Positions 18,262 to 26,299 of a stretch of DNA of 64,000 bases are shown piece after piece. The stretch is taken from NCBI GenBank assembly GCA_029210945.1, contig JARGGH010000002.1, positions 1 through 64,000 on the forward strand, in the 5' to 3' direction. Every line of letters starts with the position of its first letter. Within the stretch, counting starts at the first letter, position 1. The stretch is from Anaerolineales bacterium (lineage in GTDB: Bacteria; Chloroflexota; Anaerolineae; Anaerolineales; E44-bin32). The notes beneath the pieces were generated by a model that saw nothing but the letters and a program-made list of their open reading frames with translations, was not told the DNA's origin and did no database searches. Position numbers and translations under genes: made by a program.

Positions 18262-18528
18262 TCAGCCAAAGCGAGATTTGATCACACGCTCGTATTCCGG
18301 AAAGTAGCGCTGGATGACCATCAAGTCGAACTCTCGAAGGATGCTGGTGTTTGGCTCCCGTTCGAGCAGGAACTCGAACGAGGCACGAATGAGCTGCTCA
18401 ACGGGTTGATCGCCACCCGTCAGCCGTTGATAATCATCTGGTTTGACCGTGACCTGGTGAGTGGTCGTGCGGCCAGATTCTACGGTTACGAGGTATTCGT
18501 GCTCTCTGAGTGCTTCGATCGAAATCAT
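18262..18528 (-). CDS. Small conserved hypothetical protein
   Basis: An 88-residue soluble protein: MISIEALREHEYLVTVESG, then TTHQVTVKPDDYQRLTGG and VEQLIRASFEFLLEREPN, ending in FPEYERVIKSRFG. The pattern (beta-hairpin start, then helices) looks like a real protein, and I have the impression of similar small uncharacterised proteins, but no function is known to me. It stands alone; 18033-18261 holds nothing I can recognise. Confidence 0.65.
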   Translation of the reverse strand: MISIEALREHEYLVTVESGRTTTHQVTVKPDDYQRLTGGDQPVEQLIRASFEFLLEREPNTSILREFDLMVIQRYFPEYERVIKSRFG

Positions 18529-18903
18529 TGTGGTTCCCGTTCATATTATGAATCTAATCTGAGCATACCATCATTTCAGTGAAGATCCTTCCATCCCGAA
18601 CGGCATAGAAGATCCCGCGCGAAGCTTTTGCCGCGATGCCTGCGAGATCGAATCACTCCGCACCAACTTCATGCCAATCCGGAGGACGGTCGTGCAAGCG
18701 CGAGCAAATTCTTCGAGTGAGATCAGGATTGGCTTGAAGTCCTGTTCGTAGTTTTCAGCATAACGGGCGAGTACATCGGCGGGGGGAAGGCATCTACGAG
18801 GGTAGCGCCACCGGTGAATTCGCCGATGTGCCTTCCCTTGGCCGATGGTATCGAAGTTCAACGAAGCCCTGGAGTTGGCTTTTATTCCAACCTTCGTGCG
18901 CTC
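18529..18903. other. Unassigned region downstream of the AhpD-like gene
   Basis: The minus strand has a frame from 18861 to 18571 with a protein-like core (ADVLARYAENYEQDFKPI). In a neighbouring frame lies FDLAGIAAKASRGIFYAVRDG with an in-frame stop. The switching frames suggest another decayed gene, but the family is not recognised. Confidence 0.3.
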
Positions 18904-19497
18904 TCACGGCTTCGGCCAGGGCCGTCCAATGGCGAGCACCTCTGGCAGATTTCCGTCCAGATCCTGCCGGTAGGCCTCATCGGGATCGAGTCCGGCGGCA
19001 TCGAGCGAGTGCCCGAAGAAGCAGCGTGCCGCAGCGGTCAGGACGACATCGAAAATCTCCTTGTCTTCCAGCCCGAATGTGCGCAGTTCCTGTATATCTT
19101 CGGCGGACACTTTATGGGCCGCGCGCACGACCTTCTGCGCCAAGGCCATGACTGCCACCTCTTCATCCGGCAAGCCTGATTGCGTGAAGTCATGGGCGAT
19201 TGCTTTCAGCTCTTCTTCGGTGAAGAAGTTTTTACGGAGCACCGCTCCGTGCGCCATCGTTCAATAGGTGCAATTCATCTCTAACGCTGCGGCAAATGTG
19301 GCGAGCTCATAGCGCCGCAGGCGCATATTTCGGCGGATGGCACCCTGCAAGTTTCGCCAGGCGGTTAATACCTCCGGGCGTAAGCTGAACAGCCGCGTGT
19401 AATTGGAGATGTAGCCCTTTTTCTCAAGGTCAGCGGCGTAAAGCTGCCCCGCTTCTCCATCCGCTTCATCGGGTGGGATAGTCTCAAAAAACGACAT
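18904..19497 (-). CDS. Candidate selenocysteine-containing AhpD-like alkylhydroperoxidase (UGA at codon 79)
   Basis: From ATG 19497 (GAGGAGG 10 nt upstream) the frame gives SFFETIPPDEADGE and TRLFSLRPEVLTAWRNL, then YELATFAAALEMNCTY. A TGA follows at 19261-19263, then TMAHGAVLRKNFFTEEEL to the stop at 18904; 197 residues if UGA is Sec79. The AhpD/CMD active-site rule E-x11-C-x2-C-x3-H is met exactly by Glu64, Cys76, Sec79 and His83, with Sec in place of the peroxidatic second cysteine. A perfect SECIS-type hairpin follows the UGA. AhpD-like selenoproteins are known from bacteria. A Cys-to-stop change is the alternative but would not explain the hairpin. Confidence 0.87.
19234..19250 (-). promoter_or_regulatory. 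Candidate SECIS hairpin of the AhpD-like gene
   Basis: On the minus strand ACGGAGC-GGU-GCTCCGT is a perfect 7-bp stem with a 3-nt loop, beginning 11 nt after the UGA. The loop starts after 17 nt and has G in its first two positions and a GU pair. This matches the known form of bacterial SECIS elements inside the coding sequence. Confidence 0.8.
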
Positions 19498-19561
19498 TGG
19501 TGGTATGCCTCCTCGGGGTTGAGCGAACGAATCGCTGTAGTTGATCGTGGTCCGGCAGGTA

Positions 19562-19987
19562 TCACCGCGCCAGGTAGTCGATCCGGTATTCAACTCCAGT
19601 AGCTTCGCCATCAATGGCCTGAAAAACTACTTCAAACCCATCGAACTCCCCCTCGGCTACCCCGATCAGCGTTCCAGGGGTTTCGGGTGTGATATCGATG
19701 CTGGTCAGATCACCGCCAGGCGACTCGATGGAGATGCGGAGCGTACCTTTTTCGACCGAGGCTTCAACGGTCACCTCGACTGAATCACCGCCGAAGATGA
19801 GGTCATCTTCGACATCTTTGTGGTAGGTTCCGTTGAGAGTTCGAAACCGTCCTTCACAGAATCCGACGCCACCATTGATGCGACAGCGCTCGCGTGCACC
19901 GACAATGCTTCCAGATGTGCTTCCTCCGCAGGCGGACAGCAGGACGAGGGCTGAGAGCAGAAAAACGATCCGGCTTAATTTCTGCAT
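19562..19987 (-). CDS. Hypothetical lipoprotein
   Basis: A 141-residue lipoprotein: LSRIVFLLSALVLLSACGG signal with the lipobox LLSAC. The mature part is predicted beta-rich with one Cys pair (RCRINGGVGFCEG) and ends EYRIDYLAR. No family recognised. It is upstream of the AhpD-like gene on the same strand, separated by 64 nt. Confidence 0.75.
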   Translation of the reverse strand: MQKLSRIVFLLSALVLLSACGGSTSGSIVGARERCRINGGVGFCEGRFRTLNGTYHKDVEDDLIFGGDSVEVTVEASVEKGTLRISIESPGGDLTSIDITPETPGTLIGVAEGEFDGFEVVFQAIDGEATGVEYRIDYLAR

Positions 19988-20155
19988 TGTCTGGCCTCCC
20001 AGCGGTTCATTCTTTCGAGATGCTCTGATTATCGGTAAGTTCTACCCGGGCGCAAGTTCCCATCCTGAAATCATAATCCTTCCATAGCCAGTCTCAAGAC
20101 AGCACTCTGAATGTGGTTAGAAGTTTCATTGTGTGTATAGTTAATGGAACATTAT

Positions 20156-20172
20156 CCCGGTCATAATCCGGG
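20156..20172. repeat. Small inverted repeat before the phosphatidyltransferase gene
   Basis: CCCGG and CCGGG flank TCATAAT about 30 nt before the start codon. It may be a 5'-UTR hairpin or operator; evidence is slight. Confidence 0.3.
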
Positions 20173-20202
20173 AGATGAGGGCGTAATTTGAAGGAGGGCC
20201 TA

Positions 20203-20901
20203 ATGCCTGACGTCCATACGCAAAAACGTATCAATCAGACCCTGCTTGGTCCCTTCGAGAAGCCGCTGCTGCAGTGGTTCGCCCGGCAGACACCGAGCCA
20301 GATTGGGTCCGACACGATGACATTGATCGGGATCGTTGGCACCGCGGTCGTGTTTCTTGGCTACGGACTCAGCCATCTGGACCCCGCGTTTCTATGGTTG
20401 GCCAGCGCCGGTTTTGTCCTGAACTGGTTCGGTGACAGCATGGATGGAACCCTGGCCCGTTACCGCAAGGCGGAGCGGCCAAAATATGGGTTTTTCGTCG
20501 ATCACCTCGTCGATGCAGGCAGCCAGGTGGTCATTTTCGTAGGAATGGGGATCTCCCCATTCGTCCAGCTGGATTACGCCTGTCTGGCTCTGGCCGGATA
20601 CTTGCTGATGTCGATCTACGCCTATGTGACCGCGTTCGTAACCGGTGAATTCCGAATTTCATATATCAAGCTGGGCCCGACGGAGATGCGGTTGATCGCG
20701 ATCTTGCTTAATACATCTGTCTTTTTATTCGGCAACCCGATCTTGCCGATCCCCGGCTCTCCTACGAGCGCATTCGACGCATTCGTTCTGCTTATCGCCG
20801 CGCTTCTGATCAGCGTGTTCACCGCCACCTCGATCCGCAAATCGCTCGAGCTTCGAGTTCAAGAGATGCGGGAATTGGGATGGACTTCCTCGAAAGAATG
20901 A
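20203..20901 (+). CDS. CDP-alcohol phosphatidyltransferase family membrane enzyme
   Basis: A 232-residue membrane protein. The full CDP-alcohol phosphotransferase signature D-x2-D-G-x2-A-R-x8-G-x3-D-x3-D is present at 78-104, from DSMDGTLAR through to the Asp of FFVDHLVD. About five to six transmembrane segments surround it. These enzymes attach a diacylglycerol phosphate or similar group from a CDP-activated donor to an alcohol (inositol, glycerol phosphate, serine and so on); the acceptor is unknown. ATG 20203 is chosen because AAGGAGG lies 6 nt upstream; the TTG at 20188 overlaps that site. Confidence 0.88.
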   Translation: MPDVHTQKRINQTLLGPFEKPLLQWFARQTPSQIGSDTMTLIGIVGTAVVFLGYGLSHLDPAFLWLASAGFVLNWFGDSMDGTLARYRKAERPKYGFFVDHLVDAGSQVVIFVGMGISPFVQLDYACLALAGYLLMSIYAYVTAFVTGEFRISYIKLGPTEMRLIAILLNTSVFLFGNPILPIPGSPTSAFDAFVLLIAALLISVFTATSIRKSLELRVQEMRELGWTSSKE

Positions 20902-21133
20902 AGAGAATGAAACGCCTCGATCTTAATTGGCTATCCGCTGAGATATGCGACCTTATCGCCTCGCTTGCGTATAGAATGCTGCGAGAGAATCGACAACCCC
21001 CGAATACGATCGCCTATGGATTGCGGCCGATCCCGCAGCGGGGGCATAGATCGGATAAGGAGCAAAAATCATGGGAAATAGCCGGACAAATCAGACCAAC
21101 CTGATTTTTGGTGGGCAAAACGATCCTCATCTA

Positions 21134-21166
21134 AAGTCCCCGACACTTCTCTGGTGCCGGGGACTT
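21134..21166. terminator. Hairpin terminator downstream of the DUF3105 gene
   Basis: AAGTCCCCG (21134-21142) pairs with CGGGGACTT (21158-21166), extended by an inner CAC/GTG after one mismatch. It is 5 nt after the stop of the minus-strand gene at 21171; on that strand it is followed by TTAG only. Confidence 0.55.
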
Positions 21167-21170
21167 GCTG

Positions 21171-21758
21171 TCATTGGGCTTGAGGTTCCGGAGCGCGATT
21201 ACGGTTCGCCCGGATGAACTGCGTTGCCCTCCGGCTGTTAAATGATTCGAACTCTTGCAGTTGTCCCCATGACGTCATGACGACCGGGACATCGATGCTC
21301 TCCCATGGAAATGCGATCACCTTAAAGTTATCGGCGCGCTCCATCGTATCCTGAATCTCCCGGGTAAGGTCATCACAAGATTGCTGCTCTAATTCTGAGC
21401 AGTCGTACCAGAAAATGACATAGCCGTGCTCGAGGTTGTGGACCAGGTAGCCTTCCGGATAAGGCGGCAGTTCGGCAGCATCCTGCTCGGTGAAGAATCC
21501 TGCAGGCAGACTGGTTGCAAAGTGCTGACCGGAAGTCGGGGGATCAGAATTGTAAGGGCCGGGGTCCGCGCCTTCGGGAACATGGTCGGCCGATTCAACC
21601 GCGACGGATCGCCCGGCAGCGGGACGCACGGCATTCCAGATCATCAGGCCGATGATCAACAATGCGGCAGCTCCAAGCGCGCTCCATGTGATCTGGCTTT
21701 TGCGTCGTTCACGCTGCATGCGTGCCCGCCGCATTTCTGTTTGACTTTGTTTGCTCAT
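21171..21758 (-). CDS. DUF3105 domain protein with N-terminal membrane anchor
   Basis: A protein of about 195 residues: a very basic head, one transmembrane helix (LGAAALLIIGLMIWNAV), then DUF3105 with PPTSGQHFATSLPAGFF and the hallmark HNLEHGYVIFWYDC. The two Cys residues (DCSELEQQSC) could form a disulfide outside the cell. Function unknown; the domain faces outward. ATG 21758 follows GAGG by 6 nt; the longer form would start with TTG. Confidence 0.85.
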   Translation of the reverse strand: MSKQSQTEMRRARMQRERRKSQITWSALGAAALLIIGLMIWNAVRPAAGRSVAVESADHVPEGADPGPYNSDPPTSGQHFATSLPAGFFTEQDAAELPPYPEGYLVHNLEHGYVIFWYDCSELEQQSCDDLTREIQDTMERADNFKVIAFPWESIDVPVVMTSWGQLQEFESFNSRRATQFIRANRNRAPEPQAQ

Positions 21759-21845
21759 CTGATGCCTCAATCCCTTTTGTATAACTAACTCGGATAAATT
21801 ATATCGGGAATAGTCTCTTCGGGCGGGCTCTCATCGGAGTTACAG

Positions 21846-22448
21846 GTGCTGGACAGTGACGATATAATCAGCGCTATTGTGAAGGGATACTCCTCGTTCG
21901 ATGAAGCTGAATTGACGCTGCTAGTCGCTGAAGGTGATCGGCAGGCATTCTTAACCCTGTATGACCGCTTCGCTTCGCGGGTATACGGCCTGGCGCTCAA
22001 GATGCTTGGCGACCCGATGCTGGCGGAAGAGGTCTCCCAGGAATCGTTCATGCGTCTTTGGCATCGAGCAGAAACTTACCGGCCTGATCGGGGAGCTTTT
22101 TCAACCTGGATCCTAACGATAACCCGCCGTGTCGTGATCGATCGACTGCGCAAGCAATCCCGGCAGCCGGAAATCGCCATGTCGATCGATGAGCACAGTT
22201 GGCACGAGCCGCCTGATCCGGACAGCACATCCGAGTCAAACCGTTGGCGAACATTGCGTTTCTTGCTTGACGAACTGCCCGAAGAGCAGCGCGAGGTCGT
22301 CGAGTTAGCCTATTTCCACGGACTCTCTCAACGTCAAATTGCGGAACACACGCGTGCGCCGCTGGGAACCGTAAAGACGAGGGCTCGACTGGGTCTTGAG
22401 AAGCTGCGTCAAGCCTGGTTTGAAGGCTCTCGCTCCGATGACGAGTAG
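21846..22448 (+). CDS. ECF RNA polymerase sigma factor (SigK-like)
   Basis: A 200-residue sigma factor starting at GTG. Region 2: AFLTLYDRFASRVYGLALKM...AEEVSQESFMRLW with FSTWILTITRRVVIDRLRK; region 4: LPEEQREVVELAYFHGLSQRQIAEHTRAPLGTVKTRARLGLEKLR. The next gene is an RskA-like anti-sigma factor and the one after that a secreted lipoprotein, as in SigK-RskA modules. The sigma factor would be held at the membrane until the anti-sigma is degraded or responds to a signal. Confidence 0.93.
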   Translation: MLDSDDIISAIVKGYSSFDEAELTLLVAEGDRQAFLTLYDRFASRVYGLALKMLGDPMLAEEVSQESFMRLWHRAETYRPDRGAFSTWILTITRRVVIDRLRKQSRQPEIAMSIDEHSWHEPPDPDSTSESNRWRTLRFLLDELPEEQREVVELAYFHGLSQRQIAEHTRAPLGTVKTRARLGLEKLRQAWFEGSRSDDE

Positions 22449-22499
22449 ATCCAATTTGAGTGGGGGCGTCGTATTAACTGGTGAAGAGGTAGTGGCTTG

Positions 22500-23246
22500 A
22501 TGGACAGAAGCATTCACATCGATCAGGATACACTGGCAGTCTTCGCACTTGGCGCACTCGAACCTCGCGAGTCCAGGCGAGTGGGCATGCACTTGGATCA
22601 ATGTGAGCGCTGCCGGGCGAACCTGAAGGGATTCAAAGCCGCAGCCGACGGTCTCCTGCACAGCGCTCCACCTGTGGAACCGCCGGCCCGGTTGCGCGCC
22701 AACATCATCGCGCAGATTTCGAAAGCGCAGCCAGCACGCCGGACTTCATGGTGGCAGCGATTGACAAACCTGCCTCTGGCACCGATCGCGCTGGGCTTGA
22801 GCGCTATCTTGTTGGCTTTGAACGTCGGTTTGTGGCTCCAGGTCCAGGAGGTCCAGCAGCTTGAGGCGCAGCTCCTGGCACAGGTTAATGAAGATCGCAT
22901 CGCACAGGGCTTGTATGCCTATCCGGATGTACACAGGGTTCTCATCGAAGGAGAAAACGTGTATGGGTCAGCGATTTACGAGGAGTACCTGCGCTTTGCA
23001 GTGCTCTATGTATGGGGATTAGAACCTCTCCCGGAAGGTCAAATCTACCAGGTCTGGCTGATCGAGCCGGATGGAGACAGGGTAAGCGGCGGGTTGATTG
23101 ACGTCGAGGCGGGCGAGGAGTTTATCCAGGCCGTCGTGCGCGCACCTGCGATGATCAAGGGTTTTGACGGAATCGGTGTCACGGTTGAGCCCGCTGGAGG
23201 CAGCGATCAGCCCACCGGCGTGAAAGTGCTCGGCGTCGATCTTTGA
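22500..23246 (+). CDS. Anti-sigma factor, RskA-like, with zinc-binding head
   Basis: A 248-residue protein. The N-terminal anti-sigma domain has the zinc motif H-x3-C-x2-C (His31, Cys35, Cys38). One transmembrane helix at about 90-115 and a C-terminal extracytoplasmic RskA domain follow (LPEGQIYQVWLIEPDGDRVSGG...IKGFDGIGVTVEP). It would bind and inhibit the sigma factor encoded 51 nt upstream. Start taken at ATG 22500; TTG three bases earlier is also in frame. Confidence 0.9.
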   Translation: MDRSIHIDQDTLAVFALGALEPRESRRVGMHLDQCERCRANLKGFKAAADGLLHSAPPVEPPARLRANIIAQISKAQPARRTSWWQRLTNLPLAPIALGLSAILLALNVGLWLQVQEVQQLEAQLLAQVNEDRIAQGLYAYPDVHRVLIEGENVYGSAIYEEYLRFAVLYVWGLEPLPEGQIYQVWLIEPDGDRVSGGLIDVEAGEEFIQAVVRAPAMIKGFDGIGVTVEPAGGSDQPTGVKVLGVDL

Positions 23247-23274
23247 CATTGACATTTAATACCAAAATCTTCTG

Positions 23275-23305
23275 AAACCGCTCCGCCTGGAGCGGTTTTT
23301 ATTTT
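23275..23305 (+). terminator. Rho-independent terminator after the sigma/anti-sigma pair
   Basis: A perfect 10-bp stem (23275-23284 with 23289-23298), GCCT loop and a TTTTTATTTT tail. It separates the sigma pair from the lipoprotein gene. Confidence 0.9.
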
Positions 23306-23399
23306 GACACGATAGATCCGAATTATGCCTCCCGCGCGTAGTTAACTATGTAATCGGGACTTGCGCCCTGTCCAATCGTTATTAATAAGGAGAAGAAAG

Positions 23400-24287
23400 A
23401 TGAGGCATTTCTCACGTTCAATCCTGATCATGTTTCTGCTGAGCGGTCTGTTGATCGCAGCCTGCAGCGCACCGGAGGCCGCCACGGAACCTCCTCCAGA
23501 GCCGACTGAGGGTGTCGAGGCCGGGGCTGCGGCAGAGGAAACACAAGCGGAATCGGAGGAAGAATCGCCCGTGCAGTCGGTCGCGGTCAGCGACCAGGAT
23601 GTCAGCACCGGAACCGTCACCATCGAGGAGGTCGTCTCCGCGGGTCCCGGATGGTTGGTGATTCACATCTCAGCGGATGGAGATCCGGGACCGATCATTG
23701 GGACCGCCAAAGTGGAAGCGGGCGTGACGCGTGATTTGGTTGTTGATATCGACGCCCAGCGCGCGACGGAACAGCTGTTTGCGATGCTGCATGTGGACGC
23801 CGGCGAAGCGGGTGAATTCGAGTTCCCCGAGGGGCCAGACGTCCCGGCTACTCGGGGTGACGCCATCGTTAACGTGCCGTTCAGCGTTGTCCTTCCGGAA
23901 ACGATGGCTGGACCGATCGTTGAAACGAGCGACTCGCCATTCGGAGAAATCCTCGTCGATGCAGAAGGATTGACGTTGTATCTGTTCACAAATGACACGC
24001 CCGGTAAAAGCACTTGCTATGACGGCTGTGCCGCCAACTGGCCGGCGTTAATTGTCGATGGTGACTTCATAGGTGGCGAGGGCATCGATGCAGATTTGCT
24101 CGCCGCGACGACCCGTGACGATGGAAGCATGCAGGTCACTTACAACGGTTGGCCGCTGTACTACTACGTGCTGGATCAATCGCCCGGCGATGTGAGCGGT
24201 CAGGGCGTCGGGGGGGTGTGGTTTGTTGTTTCTCCCTCCGGTGCGGCCGTGACAGGCACAGGCGGTGATGATCTGCCCGACTATTGA
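23400..24287 (+). CDS. Secreted lipoprotein with DUF7282-like and Yx(F/W/Y)xxD-repeat domains
   Basis: A 295-residue lipoprotein (lipobox LLIAAC, Cys22; AAGGAG upstream of ATG 23400). After an acidic linker comes a DUF7282-like beta domain (SAGPGWLVIHISADGDPGPIIG...). Two COG4315-type repeats follow: EGLTLYLFTNDTPGKSTCYDGC and YNGWPLYYYVLDQSPGDVSG, each with the Y-x-(F/W/Y)-x-x-D pattern. Relatives are secreted lipoproteins of unknown role, and their pairing with a SigK-type sigma is suggestive of regulation by it. The preceding terminator implies its own promoter. Confidence 0.85.
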   Translation: MRHFSRSILIMFLLSGLLIAACSAPEAATEPPPEPTEGVEAGAAAEETQAESEEESPVQSVAVSDQDVSTGTVTIEEVVSAGPGWLVIHISADGDPGPIIGTAKVEAGVTRDLVVDIDAQRATEQLFAMLHVDAGEAGEFEFPEGPDVPATRGDAIVNVPFSVVLPETMAGPIVETSDSPFGEILVDAEGLTLYLFTNDTPGKSTCYDGCAANWPALIVDGDFIGGEGIDADLLAATTRDDGSMQVTYNGWPLYYYVLDQSPGDVSGQGVGGVWFVVSPSGAAVTGTGGDDLPDY

Positions 24288-24337
24288 TTTTTGGTTAAAC
24301 GGCCAACAGCCGAGGCGTACGATCTACCGGCTAGTAA

Positions 24338-24366
24338 AAGGGCAGGTGGGGCAGCCACCTGCCCTT
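24338..24366 (+). terminator. Hairpin terminator after the repeat lipoprotein
   Basis: A perfect 12-bp stem (24338-24349 with 24355-24366) and 5-nt loop; tail is T-poor (TTGTCTG). Confidence 0.65.
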
Positions 24367-24399
24367 GTCTGTACGAAGGTTACGTCGTAGGATCTATGC

Positions 24400-24807
24400 A
24401 TGGCTGATTTTCCCTACCGAAAAGTGACCTGGCTCGTCGCGCTCGGCGATCTTGTGACCTATCTGGTGATCACGCTGGTCGGTTTCGGGTCGCATGATAC
24501 GCTGGCCTGGGGATCGCTCCCGCGCATGCTGGCGACATTGATCCCCTTCTCGCTTAGCTGGTTCATCCTCGCACCCTGGCTGGGGGTCTACCGTGCTGAG
24601 GTTATCCGCAGCCGGTCCCATCTGCCGCGTGTCATCTTCGCTTCGCTTCTCGCCGCTCCGGTCGGCGCCTTTCTGCGCGGGCTGTGGTTGGCATCTCCGA
24701 TCCTGCCGTTCTTCGTGATTGTCATGGCGGGATTCTCCGCGGCAGGCATGCTAGCCTGGCGCGCGATTCTCCAGATTATGTACGCTCGAAGAGCGGTTGC
24801 AGGCTGA
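24400..24807 (+). CDS. DUF3054 membrane protein
   Basis: A 135-residue protein with four hydrophobic segments. The pattern VALGDLVTYLVITLVGFGSHDT at the start and SWFILAPWLGVYR in the middle fits DUF3054, small four-helix membrane proteins of unknown function common in Chloroflexota and actinobacteria. It lies just upstream of, and may share regulation with, the next sigma gene, but that gene has its own promoter. Confidence 0.8.
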   Translation: MADFPYRKVTWLVALGDLVTYLVITLVGFGSHDTLAWGSLPRMLATLIPFSLSWFILAPWLGVYRAEVIRSRSHLPRVIFASLLAAPVGAFLRGLWLASPILPFFVIVMAGFSAAGMLAWRAILQIMYARRAVAG

Positions 24808-24811
24808 TTTC

Positions 24812-24840
24812 TTGCCACGCTCCTCGCAGCGGGTTATGAT
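24812..24840 (+). promoter_or_regulatory. Sigma-70-type promoter of the second ECF sigma gene
   Basis: TTGCCA (24812-24817), 17-bp spacer, TATGAT (24835-24840). Transcription would start near 24847, 2-3 nt before the ATG at 24850, so the mRNA would be leaderless or nearly so. Confidence 0.7.
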
Positions 24841-24849
24841 GGTCCCGCG

Positions 24850-25461
24850 ATGGACGAGAATGCACTCATTCAGGAAGCAAAACACGGCGATTTAGATTCT
24901 TTCAACCGGCTGGTTCTCGCTTACGAACGCCTCGCCTATCACATCGCTTATCGCATCATGGGTGAGAAACAATCCGCCGAGGATGCCACCCAGGATGCCT
25001 TCATCTCCGCCTACCGCTCGTTGAAATCCTTCCGTGGGGGATCATTTCGTTCCTGGCTGCTGAGAATTGTCACCAATGCCTGCTACGATGAACTCCGCAA
25101 GCGCAAACGCCGGTTGGCTTCCTCGCTGGACGAACTGGATGAATCGGGGATCGGGTTTGACAGTGAAGCGTCAAGCGGACTCTTCACCGATCAGCAGCGT
25201 CCGGACAGAGAAGTCGAACAGGGTGAACTTCGCCAGGCGATCGAAGACTGCCTCGAGCTGCTGCCGGGTGAGTACCGAATTGTGGCCGTCCTCGTCGATG
25301 TGCAGGGGTTCGACTATATGGAAGCCTCCGAGGTCATCAAGAAGCCATTAGGCACGATTAAGAGCAGGCTGGCCCGTGCTCGCAGCCAGCTGCGTGACTG
25401 TTTGCAGGGCAGTCGGGAACTTTTGCCGGGTAAATACCGTCTTGAAGATGAGACGAGATGA
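24850..25461 (+). CDS. ECF RNA polymerase sigma factor (RpoE/SigW-like)
   Basis: A 203-residue sigma factor. Region 2: FNRLVLAYERLAYHIAYRIMG...AEDATQDAFISAYRSL...SFRSWLLRIVTNACYDELRK; region 4: LELLPGEYRIVAVLVDVQGFDYMEASEVIKKPLGTIKSRLARARSQLR. The stop overlaps the ATG of the anti-sigma gene by 4 nt, so the two proteins are made together. A clear promoter ends 9 nt before the start. Confidence 0.95.
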   Translation: MDENALIQEAKHGDLDSFNRLVLAYERLAYHIAYRIMGEKQSAEDATQDAFISAYRSLKSFRGGSFRSWLLRIVTNACYDELRKRKRRLASSLDELDESGIGFDSEASSGLFTDQQRPDREVEQGELRQAIEDCLELLPGEYRIVAVLVDVQGFDYMEASEVIKKPLGTIKSRLARARSQLRDCLQGSRELLPGKYRLEDETR

Positions 25462-26297
25462 TGAAGACTGGAAGGAAGCTCCCGCAGCGAGATCTGGAAT
25501 TACTCTCCGCGTACATCGACGGTCAGCTTGATGACCGGCAGATGCGGACCCTCGAAACGCGCCTGCGGCAGGAGCCTGAGCTGAAGCGTGAGCTCCAGGA
25601 ACTTCGTGCCACGGTCCAGTCGCTGCGCGATCTCCCTGTCCCGCAGCTCACAAGGCACTTCACATTGACCCCCGAGATGGTCGGTCAAGGCGAGGTTCGA
25701 CGGGGGTTCCCGGCCCTTCGCTTTGCCACCGCTCTGGCGGGTTTGGCGTTTATCACGCTTGTCGGTCTGGAGGGCTTGCTTTCGGTATCCGGTTCAGAGA
25801 TGGCCGCCCGGGCTCCGGCGGTTATGCAGGAGGTTGAGCAGGTTCAGGATGTGATCGGTGCTGCTGAAGAACCGATGGTCGCCGCGTCCGCAGAGGAACC
25901 TGCGCCTGAACTGGAGATGATGCAGGTGCCGGCTGAAGAGCAGGCTGAGGTTGCCCCCGAAGCCTCGCGGATGGGTGAGCCGGAGCTGCCGGCGGAAGCG
26001 ATGGAAGATGAAGAGCAATTCCAGAAACTCACCGAAACTCCGCAACCAACGGCCATGGTTGACCTGCTTGAAGGGGACGCGGAGGGGCAGCTCTCCGGGG
26101 GGATCGGGGAAGCAGATGCCGGTGAGCAGCAGCTCGAAGGGGCTGCGCTCGAGACGCCTGCCGGCGCTGACGCTCCAGCCGGGGGACCTGCAGAGACTGC
26201 CGGACTTTCGCCGCTGCGCTGGCTGCAGGCTATTACCGGAGCGCTTTTTATCGTGCTCAGCCTCCTGACGGTCACGATTCGCAAGCGGCGATCCTGA
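25458..26297 (+). CDS. Anti-sigma factor, transmembrane
   Basis: A 279-residue protein. Its N-terminal 60 residues (LSAYIDGQLDDRQMRTLETRLRQEPELKRELQELR) form an anti-sigma domain of the zinc-less RsiW/RseA style, since no H-x3-C-x2-C is present. A transmembrane helix lies at about 90-110, then a long Glu/Pro/Ala-rich outer segment, then a second hydrophobic helix at the C-terminus followed by KRRS. The second helix is unusual and could anchor the outer loop. It probably holds the sigma factor encoded by the overlapping upstream gene. Confidence 0.8.
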   Translation: MMKTGRKLPQRDLELLSAYIDGQLDDRQMRTLETRLRQEPELKRELQELRATVQSLRDLPVPQLTRHFTLTPEMVGQGEVRRGFPALRFATALAGLAFITLVGLEGLLSVSGSEMAARAPAVMQEVEQVQDVIGAAEEPMVAASAEEPAPELEMMQVPAEEQAEVAPEASRMGEPELPAEAMEDEEQFQKLTETPQPTAMVDLLEGDAEGQLSGGIGEADAGEQQLEGAALETPAGADAPAGGPAETAGLSPLRWLQAITGALFIVLSLLTVTIRKRRS

Positions 26298-26299
26298 AG

